A stretch of DNA of 64,000 bases from Chloroflexota bacterium (GTDB lineage: Bacteria > Chloroflexota > Anaerolineae > Anaerolineales > Villigracilaceae), in the NCBI GenBank assembly GCA_016234495.1, contig JACRBI010000054.1:62001-126000 (forward strand), read 5' to 3'. Positions 15,480-24,755 of the stretch are shown piece after piece. Position 1 is the first letter of the stretch; each line of letters starts with the position of its first letter. A model generated the notes under the pieces. The model saw only the letters and a program-made list of their open reading frames with translations. It was not told where the DNA came from and searched no databases. The position numbers and the translations under genes were made by a program.

Positions 15480-17546
15480 CTACATCTCTTTGACCGATTT
15501 GAAGACATCATTGCCATTCATGGGATGGCTGTGAAGGAAGCCCTGAATCCTGTCACAATTCCTTGCCTTTAAAAATTCCAGTTGATTTATTGTCTCAACG
15601 CCTTCTGCCACAACCTCCAGATTAAGTGTGCGTCCGATGGCGATGATGGCAGTTGTGATCGCATCGCTGTTCTTGTTTACGGCAATATCCTGAATAAAGG
15701 ATTTATCGATTTTCAGAACCTTGAGCGGGAAACTCTTTAAATATCCGAGCGAGGAATAACCGTTCCCGAAATCATCAAGCGCTACATGAATCCCGAGGGC
15801 ATTCAACTCTTTGAGGATTTTGACGCTGTAATTAAAATCCTTCATGGCCACTGATTCGGTGATTTCTAGCAGCAGACCGTCGGGGGCGAGGCCGGTTTCA
15901 GCCAATATCTGTTTGATGGTCTTCACCAGTTTCTGGTCTTGAAATTGGCGGCCTGAGATGTTCACCGACACCCATAAATCAGGATAGCCGGTTTTTCTCC
16001 ATTTCACGGCTTGGGTGCAGGCAGCGCGAAGGACGTACTCGCCAATTGGATGGATCAACCCGCTTTCTTCGGCAACATTAATGAATTTCAACGGGGGGAT
16101 CAACCCCCGCTTGGGATGCATCCAGCGGATCAATGCTTCGACACCGAGTATTTTATTGTCAGCCAGCGAGACGATGGGCTGGTATTCAACCAGCCATTCC
16201 TGGTGCTCCACGGCATGTCTCAATTCACCTTCCATTTCAAGCAAGGCGACGGCGTTGGCGTGCATGGTTGAGTCAAATATCTGATGACGGTTTCCGCCCA
16301 GCGCCTTGGCTCGATACATGGCGGTGTCTGCGTTGCGGAGGTAATCATCCGGTTTTGTGCTATTGACATCGAATAGGGCGATTCCGATGCTGGCGGTCGT
16401 GGAGCGTTTTACAGAGTCCAGCATGGAGGTCGAGACGAGCCGCGCAAGGATTCTATCTGCCACCCGGGTTGCATCTGCTGTGTCGCTGACTTCGTTCAGG
16501 AGGATTGCAAATTCGTCTCCGCCGAGACGGGAGACGGTGTCTCCGGGACGCACACACTGCTGCAGACGCTGGGATGTGGCGACAATGAGCTGGTCGCCAA
16601 CTGCATGGCCGAGACTGTCGTTGACCACTTTGAATCGATCAAGATCGACGAACAGGATCGCAAACAATTGTTTGGGATGCCGTTTTGCATTTTCGAGCCG
16701 ATGCTCCAATCGGTCCATAAATAACGCTCGATTGGGCAGCTTGGTCAGCACGTCGTGGAGAGAGTCGTAGGCTAATCGATCCTCTGCCATTTTACGCGTG
16801 GTGATGTCGGTCTGCGACCCTGCCATGCGGTAGGCGTTTCCACCCGCGTCCCGCACAGCCAACCCGCGGCAAAGCACCCAAACATCGCTGCCGTTGGCAT
16901 GTTTGATGCGGTATTCATTTTCAAAGTGAGGGGTGTTTCCATTAATGTGGGAAATGATATTTTCCTGGACACGTTTGCGATCTTCGCGATGGATGCGTTT
17001 TAACCATTCATCCGGGTTATTGCCGATTTCCTCTTCCTTGAAACCGAGCATTGCCTTCCAACGCAGGGAGTAATGGATTTCGTTCTTTTTTAAATTCCAA
17101 TCCCACAGGCCGTCATTCGCGCCGCGTGCGGCGAGTTCGTATCGCTCCTCACTCTCGCGGAGCTTTCTTTCCATGCTGTGTTTGTAGACAGCCATTTCAA
17201 TGGCTATGACCAGTTCGTGGGTCTCGAAAGGCTTGAGGATGTATCCGTATGGCTCAGCCTGGCGGGCGCGCTCGAGGGTGGATTGATTGGCAAAGGCTGT
17301 TAGAAAAATTATGGGCAGGTCGAATTGTGTCCGAATTTGCGAGGCCGCTTCGATGCCGTCCATTTCACCCTTGAGGCTGATATCCATTAGAATCAGGTCG
17401 GGGCGTAACTCCCCTGCTTTTTTAACGGCATCCTCTCCACGGTCAGCCTGACCCGCGATGATATATCCTAAATGTTCCAGATTGTTTTTAATATCCATTG
17501 AGACGATTTGCTCATCTTCAACAATCAATACGCTGGACTTCGACAT
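15480..17546 (-). CDS. Response regulator with PAS, GGDEF and EAL domains
   Basis: 688 residues. The receiver domain (1-125) has the phospho-acceptor Asp in LILMDISLKG. A PAS/PAC sensor follows (about 130-255), then GGDEF (about 265-425, intact RLGGDEF near 340) and EAL (about 440-685, VEALIRW near 467, with EITES and ALDDFGNGYSSL kept). Both catalytic domains look intact, so it could make and break c-di-GMP in response to phosphorylation. It is 276 bp downstream of a stand-alone receiver with nearly the same receiver sequence, on the same strand as the kinase block. Confidence 0.93.
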   Translation of the reverse strand: MSKSSVLIVEDEQIVSMDIKNNLEHLGYIIAGQADRGEDAVKKAGELRPDLILMDISLKGEMDGIEAASQIRTQFDLPIIFLTAFANQSTLERARQAEPYGYILKPFETHELVIAIEMAVYKHSMERKLRESEERYELAARGANDGLWDWNLKKNEIHYSLRWKAMLGFKEEEIGNNPDEWLKRIHREDRKRVQENIISHINGNTPHFENEYRIKHANGSDVWVLCRGLAVRDAGGNAYRMAGSQTDITTRKMAEDRLAYDSLHDVLTKLPNRALFMDRLEHRLENAKRHPKQLFAILFVDLDRFKVVNDSLGHAVGDQLIVATSQRLQQCVRPGDTVSRLGGDEFAILLNEVSDTADATRVADRILARLVSTSMLDSVKRSTTASIGIALFDVNSTKPDDYLRNADTAMYRAKALGGNRHQIFDSTMHANAVALLEMEGELRHAVEHQEWLVEYQPIVSLADNKILGVEALIRWMHPKRGLIPPLKFINVAEESGLIHPIGEYVLRAACTQAVKWRKTGYPDLWVSVNISGRQFQDQKLVKTIKQILAETGLAPDGLLLEITESVAMKDFNYSVKILKELNALGIHVALDDFGNGYSSLGYLKSFPLKVLKIDKSFIQDIAVNKNSDAITTAIIAIGRTLNLEVVAEGVETINQLEFLKARNCDRIQGFLHSHPMNGNDVFKSVKEM

Positions 17547-17750
17547 GAACTATTCTCCCAAACTGTTGTTATGCTGGATTTGAAATGCTGCGCCCGGGCT
17601 TGCGGGTGACGGTGTAACCCTCGGGAGACTGATAAACTTCAACCGATTATAAGGGAGAACGGATTTACAACAAATACCATGACGAATTCTATTCGTTTAT
17701 TTTTTTCTAACCACCTGACGCTTTGTTTTTTTGACGCTGACCCTGGCGCT

Positions 17751-17801
17751 GCCCGCCACACTTGCACCGCGCTGCCGCGCAGCGTGCAGTGCAGGTGGGG
17801 C
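17751..17801. repeat. Imperfect GC-rich inverted repeat
   Basis: Arms of about 23 nt (starting GCCCGCCACACTTGCACC, ending GCAGTGCAGGTGGGGC) pair imperfectly around CGCGCTGCCGCGCAGCG. It lies in the 276-bp gap (17547-17822) that otherwise holds the upstream region of the GGDEF/EAL gene. It may be a REP-like element or a terminator of the upstream operon. Confidence 0.5.
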
Positions 17802-17822
17802 AAGTGAGCGTTCATCTGCGTC

Positions 17823-18245
17823 CTATTTTAAAACTGTCGGGTGGCTAGATTTTTTGTCATTTTTTCCTTCCATACTGTGTCTGGAAAGCGCTGTTTCTAT
17901 GGCCTGGACCAGTTCCTGTTCGTCAAAGGGTTTTAGGAGGTATCCGTAGGGTTCTGCTTCGCGCGCGCGTTCAATGGTGGATTGATTGGAAAAAGCGGTT
18001 AGAAAAATTACAGGCAAATCATACCGCGCCCGAATTTGGATGGCGGCTTCGATGCCATCCATATCACCTTTGAGGCCGATATCCATAAGAACAAGGTCTG
18101 GGTGCAGTTCCCCGGCTTTTTTGATGGCATCTTCTGCACGTTCTGAGTGACCTGCGATGATATACCCAAGATATTTCAGGATGTATAGAATATCGACGGC
18201 AACAATGCCTTCATCTTCGACAATTAGTATGCTGGCTTTTGACAT
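17823..18245 (-). CDS. Stand-alone response regulator receiver protein
   Basis: 140 residues, a CheY-like receiver with no output domain. Acidic pocket in LIVEDEG, phospho-acceptor in LVLMDIGLKG, conserved Thr in FLTAFSN and Lys in LKPFD. It is about two-thirds identical by eye to the receiver of the GGDEF/EAL protein at 15480, pointing to a local duplication. It starts 15 bp after the kinase gene and so is its likely phosphotransfer partner. Confidence 0.88.
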   Translation of the reverse strand: MSKASILIVEDEGIVAVDILYILKYLGYIIAGHSERAEDAIKKAGELHPDLVLMDIGLKGDMDGIEAAIQIRARYDLPVIFLTAFSNQSTIERAREAEPYGYLLKPFDEQELVQAIETALSRHSMEGKNDKKSSHPTVLK

Positions 18246-18260
18246 CGGTAGGCTCCCAAA

Positions 18261-20945
18261 TCAATGCTTAAATGAAACTTTGAATACTGCTCCATGTGAT
18301 CCTTCCACCGTGAGGCTTCCATCCAACTGGTTCACCAGACTGTTGACCAGCTGCAGACCAAGCGATTTATTTTTGAGGATGTCCAAATCTGCAGGGAGTC
18401 CCACTCCGTCATCCGCCACTCGCAAGCTGAGTAAATGTGCAGGGGTGGTGCGTAATTCGATCCAAATAGTTCCGCTTCTGCCGGTTGGGAAGGCGTATTT
18501 CAAGGCGTTGGTTATCAGTTCGTTCAGGATCAAGCCGCATGGAATGGCCTGGTCGATTCCCAGTAAAACTTCATCTGCCTGGATATTTAATTGTATTCCC
18601 TTGAAGGTGCTTTGATAAGAACGCAGCAGGTCAGATGCCAGGCTTTTGACGTATTCACCAAAATTGATCCTGGCCAGACTTTGGGTCTGATATAGTTTTT
18701 CATGGATAAGCGCCATCGAGCGCACGCGCATGCGGCTGTCTCGCAAGGCTTCCAGCATTTGCGGATCTGTGACCTGGCTGGCCTGCAGGTTAAGCAGGCT
18801 GGAGATAATTTGCAGGTTGTTTTTGACGCGGTGGTGGATTTCCTTGAGCAGCACTTCCTTCTCGTGCAGTAATACTACCTGTTCGTCGAGTTTCTTCTGC
18901 GTGAGTTGAAGCAGGCGCGCGTTTTCAATTGAGTAACCGGCCTTGTCTGCAAGAGTGCGCAACAGGGTGACCTGTTCCGGTGAAATTTTTATCCTGTGAT
19001 TGAAATCATAGAGTTCAATCACGCCGATGCGTTCGTTTCCTTTTTGCAGGGGAAAGATCACCAGTGATTCCACGTCCATGATGTCAGCCCCGTCGAAAAC
19101 GACCGCTTTTGCTGTCGTATCCTCTGAGCGGACGAAGGTGACAGTTTTTCCCTGATCAAGCGCCAGCCGCCAGGATTCAAGATCTGGATTGAAACGCGTG
19201 CCTTGACCCTGCTCCCAGGTAATATTGGAAGACACTGCGAGATTAAAGATTCTGTTGTTTGGCTCGTCCCACTCTGAAAAAGAACAGACCTCCCCTCCGC
19301 TGGCTTGAAGTAATGCAGCTTCGATTTCAAATAATTTTTTCGGTTCATTGGCCGATAAGGGCTCAACGATGGATTGTGCTGCGTCTGCTAAAATTTTCTG
19401 GCAGGCGGAAAGGGATTGCTGCTCGAATAAAACGTTCTTCTTGGTTGTGGCTATTTCAACCAGCCCGATGACACTCTCGAAGGAATAAAGGGCGAGTATC
19501 ATGACCGCAGTCCTCTTTAACTCGTCCATCCATTGCCGTTCCTCGGCTTCGAAGTCACCCTGCAAAATGATCGGGACGCCGGTCAGGAGCACCTGGTTGG
19601 AACGGGGATAGTCGCTCATCGGGTATATATCCCTTTTATCCTCCCGCCAAAAGGTCTTGGAATGATCGAGCCGCCCTACAATAGTATTGGCATCTTTATC
19701 CCATTCTGATATGAAGCAGCTTTCAAACCCGCAGATCGCAAGCAACTGCGCCGCCAGAGTATGCATCACTGTATCAAAATCCAGAGAAGATGAGGTGGCT
19801 TCGGATGCTTTTAGCAAAATATCGAGTTCCCGCGCGCGCTGGGATTCATATTCGTAGGCAATTGCCTTTTGCAGGTTCCCCTGCTGCTTTTCGAGGTCGG
19901 CAGCCATGGAATTGAAGGCGGCTGCCAGCCGTCCGAGTTCATCCATGCTGGCTGGGTTGATGCGGTGTTTTAAATCGCCCCGCCCGATTCGGTCTGCCCC
20001 ATCATGCAACTGCTCCATTGGTTTGACGATTTGGAAGCGCACATATCGCGCCGCTATCCAACTGGCTGCGAATAAGAGGAAGAACGCTTCGACCCCCAGG
20101 GCAGTTACTGCGGCGCGGCTGTTGGCAAAAGCCTCAGAGTTGGGCAATTCCATGATCATGATCCAGCTTGTGCCGGGGATAGTGGCGGTGGCGGCTACCA
20201 TTTGCTCGTTATTAAAGTTTTCGTACGAACCATGCCATTCATGATTGGGCGTATTAAGTATTTCCAAAAATTCAGGGCGTCCAAAGATGGTTTGACGGGA
20301 GGTTGCATATTCAGGATTGGTGTGCGCGATGATATCTCCGTCATGATTTATGACAACTACTTCGCCGGATCTTCCAAAGCGGATGTTTTTAACCACATCC
20401 CACAGGACGCTCATCTCCACTCGCGCAGCCACCACGCCCCCGTCTGCGCTGGGCACGGCCATGATCAGGTAGGGCAGATTCTTTGCCGATATCTGCACAT
20501 CGCCAAGAAAGGTTTCTCCCTGCCGGGCTTTCAGGAACCACTGCGATTGCGGAATGGTGATGAGATTGGCGAGCACGCTTTTATCTCGAAATGCGCTTGC
20601 GTAAACATGCCCTTCCTGATCGGTACGGACGATTTCCAGCAATGCGGTGTTTTCTTCAAGCAAGGAGTGCAATTCATCTGAATCAGTGACGAGATGACCG
20701 GGTTCGACAACACCAACGATCAGCATTGCATCGCGTACGCGTTGAATAAATGCGCTTACCGACCCTGCGGCGTTTTGGGCGGCTTCCGACTGACGCCCCT
20801 GCCAGGCTTCACTTTCCGTCTGATTTACAAAATAAATAACACTCAGCGAAAATATGATGAGCGTGAATAGTAAAACATATCCCAGAAGGGACATTACCTT
20901 TCCGCCGAGGCTGTTTTGTTGGATCAGATTAAAGTTCCGTCGCAT
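18261..20945 (-). CDS. Sensor histidine kinase (dCache, HAMP, two GAF, HisKA_2)
   Basis: About 894 residues. I take the ATG at 20945 (MRRNFN), 7 bp after the upstream stop; the longer frame would overlap that gene. Layout: membrane helix (about 20-42), large periplasmic dCache-like sensor (about 45-275), second membrane helix, HAMP (PMEQLHDGADRIGRGDL), two GAF domains (about 380-530 and 545-690), then a HisKA_2-type dimerisation box with HHRVKNNLQ (His near 702) and a HATPase with NELITNALKYAF and DDGVGLP. It is co-directional with two PotD-like lipoproteins upstream, which could present a ligand to the sensor domain. Confidence 0.9.
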   Translation of the reverse strand: MRRNFNLIQQNSLGGKVMSLLGYVLLFTLIIFSLSVIYFVNQTESEAWQGRQSEAAQNAAGSVSAFIQRVRDAMLIVGVVEPGHLVTDSDELHSLLEENTALLEIVRTDQEGHVYASAFRDKSVLANLITIPQSQWFLKARQGETFLGDVQISAKNLPYLIMAVPSADGGVVAARVEMSVLWDVVKNIRFGRSGEVVVINHDGDIIAHTNPEYATSRQTIFGRPEFLEILNTPNHEWHGSYENFNNEQMVAATATIPGTSWIMIMELPNSEAFANSRAAVTALGVEAFFLLFAASWIAARYVRFQIVKPMEQLHDGADRIGRGDLKHRINPASMDELGRLAAAFNSMAADLEKQQGNLQKAIAYEYESQRARELDILLKASEATSSSLDFDTVMHTLAAQLLAICGFESCFISEWDKDANTIVGRLDHSKTFWREDKRDIYPMSDYPRSNQVLLTGVPIILQGDFEAEERQWMDELKRTAVMILALYSFESVIGLVEIATTKKNVLFEQQSLSACQKILADAAQSIVEPLSANEPKKLFEIEAALLQASGGEVCSFSEWDEPNNRIFNLAVSSNITWEQGQGTRFNPDLESWRLALDQGKTVTFVRSEDTTAKAVVFDGADIMDVESLVIFPLQKGNERIGVIELYDFNHRIKISPEQVTLLRTLADKAGYSIENARLLQLTQKKLDEQVVLLHEKEVLLKEIHHRVKNNLQIISSLLNLQASQVTDPQMLEALRDSRMRVRSMALIHEKLYQTQSLARINFGEYVKSLASDLLRSYQSTFKGIQLNIQADEVLLGIDQAIPCGLILNELITNALKYAFPTGRSGTIWIELRTTPAHLLSLRVADDGVGLPADLDILKNKSLGLQLVNSLVNQLDGSLTVEGSHGAVFKVSFKH

Positions 20946-20952
20946 AGGGTTT

Positions 20953-22062
20953 TTAACGAGCGTTAATAAGGCGCTCCCAAATCTCATCGTAAAGCTGTTG
21001 TCCCTGTGGCGACAGGGGCAGTACCAACTCGGCGTTGGCCAGGTCTTTGTTCGGGGGGAAGATCACCGGGTTGTTCAAAATATCCACTTCGACAAAAGGA
21101 TATGCAGCCTCATTCGGCGAGGCATACAGGTTTTCGTTGACAATTCTGGCATTGACCTCTGCGCGCATAAGGAAGTTTAGAAACAACTCGGCAGTGGACT
21201 TGTTTGGGCTGTTCGATGGGATGATGAATGTATCATTCCATAACAGGGCGCCTTCGGCCGGCAGAACATAAGTGATGGCGGGGTTTTGCTCATGCCCATA
21301 CAAATAGTCACTGGCATACCCCATCGTGATCAGCGCCTGGCCATTCGCCAGGATATCTGCAGAATTAACCAGACTGAAATCTTCAAGGACGAGGATATGT
21401 GGTTTGACCTCAAGCAGCCGCTCAAGGGCTGACTCAAGCTCTGCGGGGTTTTCAGAATTGGCTGAATACCCCAACGACTTCAAGGTCAGACTGATCACCT
21501 CGCGGCGCTGACCCATCCACAAGCCGATGCGCCCGTAATAACGAGGTTCCCACAGGTCGGCCCAACGGGTGACCGGTTCGGCCACGAGGTCGCTTCGCAC
21601 GACCAGCCCGGTAGTGCCCCAATTGTAGGGGATGCTGTAACGGTTGCCGGGGTCGTACGCAAGTTCGCGAAAATTTGCGAACAGGTTTTTCGTATTAGGC
21701 AGGTTTCTTTGATCGAATTCAGCCAGCAGGTTTTCCTTCACCAAAAGCGGGATAAAGCGGCTTTCCATCACTACCACATCATAAACTTTTCCCTCTTTCA
21801 TATTTTCGATGGCTTCTTCTTGGGATTCGTAAACCAGGTAATTTACCTTCACTCCGTATTCCTCAGTGAACGCATCCAGCACCGACTGGGGCATGTCTTC
21901 CTCCCAATCATAAAAAGTGATTTCACCCGCCAACGGCTGCGGAATGGGGGTGGAGTGTGGTACAGCTTGAATGCCGCAAGCCGCCAGCAATACGGGAATC
22001 AATGCAGCCAACAACCATCGGGTAGATTTCTTTGGTGGAATTGAAATGCCAGGTAAGATCAT
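20953..22062 (-). CDS. PotD-like periplasmic binding lipoprotein (paralogue 1)
   Basis: 369 residues. N-terminal signal with lipobox LLAAC (Cys near residue 29). The rest matches spermidine/putrescine-binding proteins (PotD/PotF): YDWEEDMPQSVLDAFTEEYG, YSIPYNWGTTGLVV, WADLWEP, a LWNDTF strand and a C-terminal FLNFLMR. From knowledge of E. coli PotD, the Trp and Asp of the late WxD ligand site are kept, while the early Tyr (PotD NWTEY) is replaced (DWEED). Its ligand may therefore differ from spermidine. No permease or ATPase gene is nearby. Confidence 0.88.
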   Translation of the reverse strand: MILPGISIPPKKSTRWLLAALIPVLLAACGIQAVPHSTPIPQPLAGEITFYDWEEDMPQSVLDAFTEEYGVKVNYLVYESQEEAIENMKEGKVYDVVVMESRFIPLLVKENLLAEFDQRNLPNTKNLFANFRELAYDPGNRYSIPYNWGTTGLVVRSDLVAEPVTRWADLWEPRYYGRIGLWMGQRREVISLTLKSLGYSANSENPAELESALERLLEVKPHILVLEDFSLVNSADILANGQALITMGYASDYLYGHEQNPAITYVLPAEGALLWNDTFIIPSNSPNKSTAELFLNFLMRAEVNARIVNENLYASPNEAAYPFVEVDILNNPVIFPPNKDLANAELVLPLSPQGQQLYDEIWERLINAR

Positions 22063-22071
22063 TTTTATCTC

Positions 22072-23154
22072 CTACCGCTCATCTGTGATGAAGCGAGCCC
22101 AAATATCAGCATATAATTTTTGTCCCGCCGGGCTGAGAGGCAGGTACCAATCGAAATTATTAATCTCGAGGTCAACCGGATACAGGATGGGATTGCCAAG
22201 GATGGCCGGATCAATATACGGGATGGCCTGATCATTGGCAATGGCGTATTGATTTTCGTTGACGATTTGTCCGGCAATTTCCGGGCGCAATAAAAAGTTT
22301 AGGAAAACCTCGGCAGTGTATTTGTTTTGACTATTCCTTGAAACCACAAACCGATCACCCCACAACATCGTTCCTTCTTCTGGCATGATATATTGAGTTG
22401 CTGCAGATTGTCCCTGGGCATAAAGCGCATCGCCCGGCCAAGCCAACAAGATGGAAACCTCGCCGTTCAGGAGGGCGTCTACTGCGGTGGTGTCACTTGC
22501 CACAAATATGAGGGAAGGTTTGAGCGCCAGCAAGTGTTGCAAAGCGGCTTCCAACTCTTCCGGATTTTCTGAATTAAGGCGATAGCCCAGAGCTTTGAGA
22601 GCCACGCTGATGAGTTCAACCGGCTCAGGACGGACTGCGATCTTGCCCGGGTATTTGTTCTCCCACAAGTCAACCCAGTGGGTTGGAGGGTCGGCCACCA
22701 GATCAGTGCGGACCAGCAGGCCTGTGGTGCCCCAACTATAGGGTACTGAATGTTTGTCGTCAGGGTCAAAACTCAGGTCACGAAAGTCTGCGGATATATT
22801 TTTGAAGTTGGGAATGTTGCGATAATCCAGTTCTGCCAGCAGGCCACTTGCGGAAAGTTCCAGTATCAGATCATGTTCAACTACCGCCACGTCGAAGGCC
22901 AGGCCGTCCCCTATATTTTGAACAGCCTCATCCATTGTCTCGTATGTCGTGTATTTGACTTTCACTCCGTATTCGGCGGTGAACGCATCCAGCACAGACT
23001 GCGGCATGTAATCCACCCAGTTATATAAGATGATCTCGCCTGCGAGCGGAGTTTGCGTTGGCGATGGGGTGCAGCCTGCACCGACAAGGCCGAAAACCAT
23101 ACACACAGCCAGACAGCCCTGCAAAAGTGAATTGATGTGTCGAATTGCTGTCAT
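22072..23154 (-). CDS. PotD-like periplasmic binding lipoprotein (paralogue 2)
   Basis: 360 residues, a clear paralogue of the gene 9 bp downstream. Lipobox VGAGC with Cys near residue 28. The polyamine-site residues appear better kept than in its neighbour: NWVDY at the first ligand strand, LAWPGDALY and LWGDRF later. It heads the four-gene run lipoprotein, lipoprotein, kinase, receiver. Ligand binding for signalling rather than transport is inferred from the missing transporter genes. Confidence 0.88.
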   Translation of the reverse strand: MTAIRHINSLLQGCLAVCMVFGLVGAGCTPSPTQTPLAGEIILYNWVDYMPQSVLDAFTAEYGVKVKYTTYETMDEAVQNIGDGLAFDVAVVEHDLILELSASGLLAELDYRNIPNFKNISADFRDLSFDPDDKHSVPYSWGTTGLLVRTDLVADPPTHWVDLWENKYPGKIAVRPEPVELISVALKALGYRLNSENPEELEAALQHLLALKPSLIFVASDTTAVDALLNGEVSILLAWPGDALYAQGQSAATQYIMPEEGTMLWGDRFVVSRNSQNKYTAEVFLNFLLRPEIAGQIVNENQYAIANDQAIPYIDPAILGNPILYPVDLEINNFDWYLPLSPAGQKLYADIWARFITDER

Positions 23155-23245
23155 TGTGAATTCTCTCCCAAAAACTGACGTTCATTATACAGCCCCCGTA
23201 TCGGCAGAGAAATTACTTACAACTTTGTCGGTTGCAAGTTTTATA

Positions 23246-23283
23246 AAATATCGGGGCGGCTGTGAAAGGCCGCCCCGATATTT
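23246..23283 (-). terminator. Terminator of the COG2403-type gene
   Basis: 15-bp perfect stem (AAATATCGGGGCGGC and complement), 8-nt loop, immediately after the stop at 23286. On the minus strand it is followed by TATAAAAC. Confidence 0.85.
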
Positions 23284-23285
23284 CT

Positions 23286-24608
23286 TTACTTCTTCATCCC
23301 AAACTTTTTCATCAAAACATCTTTCAACGTGGGCTGACCAATTTCCTGCAATTCATATCTCACGCGCTGACTTGGCTTCGTAATCTTCATCACGCGGCTC
23401 AGGTCAATCGGCGTACCAATGATGACCAGGTCTACGTCCGACCTGTTGATGGTTTCTTCGAGGTCTTTGGTTTGCGCGTCGCCGTATCCCATCGCAGGGA
23501 GGATGGGGCCGGTCTTCGGGTACTTGACATAAGTTGCGGCAATTGACTTCACTGCAAATTGGCGCGGGTCAACAATTTCCTTCGCGCCGAATCTTCGTGC
23601 GGCGATATAACCAGCGCCGTAGGCCATCTCACCGTGAGTCAGAGTCGGGCCGTCTTCCACCACCAAAACACGTTTGCCCTGAATCGCATCAGGGTCATCC
23701 ACAAAAAGGGGAGAGGCCGCTTCAATTTGAACAGCATCAGGATTCAGCTTGCGAAGTGACTCGCGCAGTTTGATGACATTCTCTGCATCGGCGGTATCCA
23801 CTTTGTTGAGGACGAACACATCCGCCATGCGGACATTTGTTTCGCCGGGATAATAAGTTGATTCGTGCCCGGGTCGGTGCGGGTCAGCGACCACAATTTG
23901 CAGGTCAGGCACATAGAACGGGAAATCATTATTGCCGCCATCCCACAAAATAATATCCGCTTCCGCTTCAGCCTTGCGAATGATCTTTTCATAATCGACA
24001 CCCGCATAAATGATGACACCGTTGTCGATGTGCGGTTCGTATTCCTCGCGCTCTTCGATTGTGCAATCGTATTCATCGAGGTCGTCATAATCTGCGTAGC
24101 GCTGGACTTCCTGCGCGACGAGATTTCCATAAGGCATGGGGTGGCGAATTGCGGCGACTTTGTAGCCCATTTCCTGCAGGATCAAAGACACGCGCCTCGT
24201 TGTTTGACTTTTGCCTGATCCCGTCCGAACGGCGCTGATCGACACGACAGGTTTGTTCGCTTTCACTTGCGTGTACTTCGTGCCCATAATGCGGAAGTCC
24301 GCGCCTGCGGCATTGACCATGCTGGCTTTGTGCATGACATATTCATGCGGCACATCGCTGTACGAAAAGACAACCTGCTCCGCGCCGTGCTTCTTGATCA
24401 GGTCAAGCAGTTCCTCCTCAGCACGGATCGGGATGCCCTTCGGATACAAATCGCCTGCCAGTTCTGCCGGGTAGACGCGCCCTTCTATGTCGGGAATTTG
24501 AGTCGCGGTAAATGCGACCACTTCATAATCCTTGTTCCCGCGGAAGAAGGTGTTGAAGTTGTGGAAGTCGCGCCCGGCGGCTCCCATGATGATGGTTTTG
24601 ATAGGCAT
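23286..24608 (-). CDS. COG2403-type P-loop protein (cyclic 2,3-diphosphoglycerate synthetase-like)
   Basis: 440 residues from the ATG at 24608, which has AGGAG 7 nt upstream; an in-frame start at 24734 is less likely. A Rossmann-like N-terminal domain (MGAAGRDFHNFN) is followed by a P-loop domain (AVRTGSGKSQTTRRV, about residues 125-140) and nucleotide-binding NKVDTAD. Relatives are labelled predicted GTPases or cyclic 2,3-diphosphoglycerate synthetases after the archaeal enzyme. Whether the bacterial members make that compound is unclear. A TATAAT box at 24708-24713 on the minus strand may be its -10, leaving a leader of about 100 nt that contains a CAGGTTTC/GAAACCTG hairpin. Confidence 0.82.
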   Translation of the reverse strand: MPIKTIIMGAAGRDFHNFNTFFRGNKDYEVVAFTATQIPDIEGRVYPAELAGDLYPKGIPIRAEEELLDLIKKHGAEQVVFSYSDVPHEYVMHKASMVNAAGADFRIMGTKYTQVKANKPVVSISAVRTGSGKSQTTRRVSLILQEMGYKVAAIRHPMPYGNLVAQEVQRYADYDDLDEYDCTIEEREEYEPHIDNGVIIYAGVDYEKIIRKAEAEADIILWDGGNNDFPFYVPDLQIVVADPHRPGHESTYYPGETNVRMADVFVLNKVDTADAENVIKLRESLRKLNPDAVQIEAASPLFVDDPDAIQGKRVLVVEDGPTLTHGEMAYGAGYIAARRFGAKEIVDPRQFAVKSIAATYVKYPKTGPILPAMGYGDAQTKDLEETINRSDVDLVIIGTPIDLSRVMKITKPSQRVRYELQEIGQPTLKDVLMKKFGMKK

Positions 24609-24716
24609 GATTATTCTCCTATTAAGAAGTCGGGCTGAGGACAGTGTCCGCAGGTTTCCGTTTTGGTTTTGAAACCTGTCGTTTTTACCCAGCACGGCTA
24701 ATGCACGATTATAAAG

Positions 24717-24755
24717 AAAACAGGCTAAACGCACATGGAACGTTTAGCCTGTTTT
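24717..24755 (-). terminator. Terminator of argS
   Basis: 15-bp perfect stem (AAAACAGGCTAAACG and complement) with a 9-nt loop, directly after the argS stop at 24756. On the minus strand TTTTCTTT follows. Confidence 0.85.
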
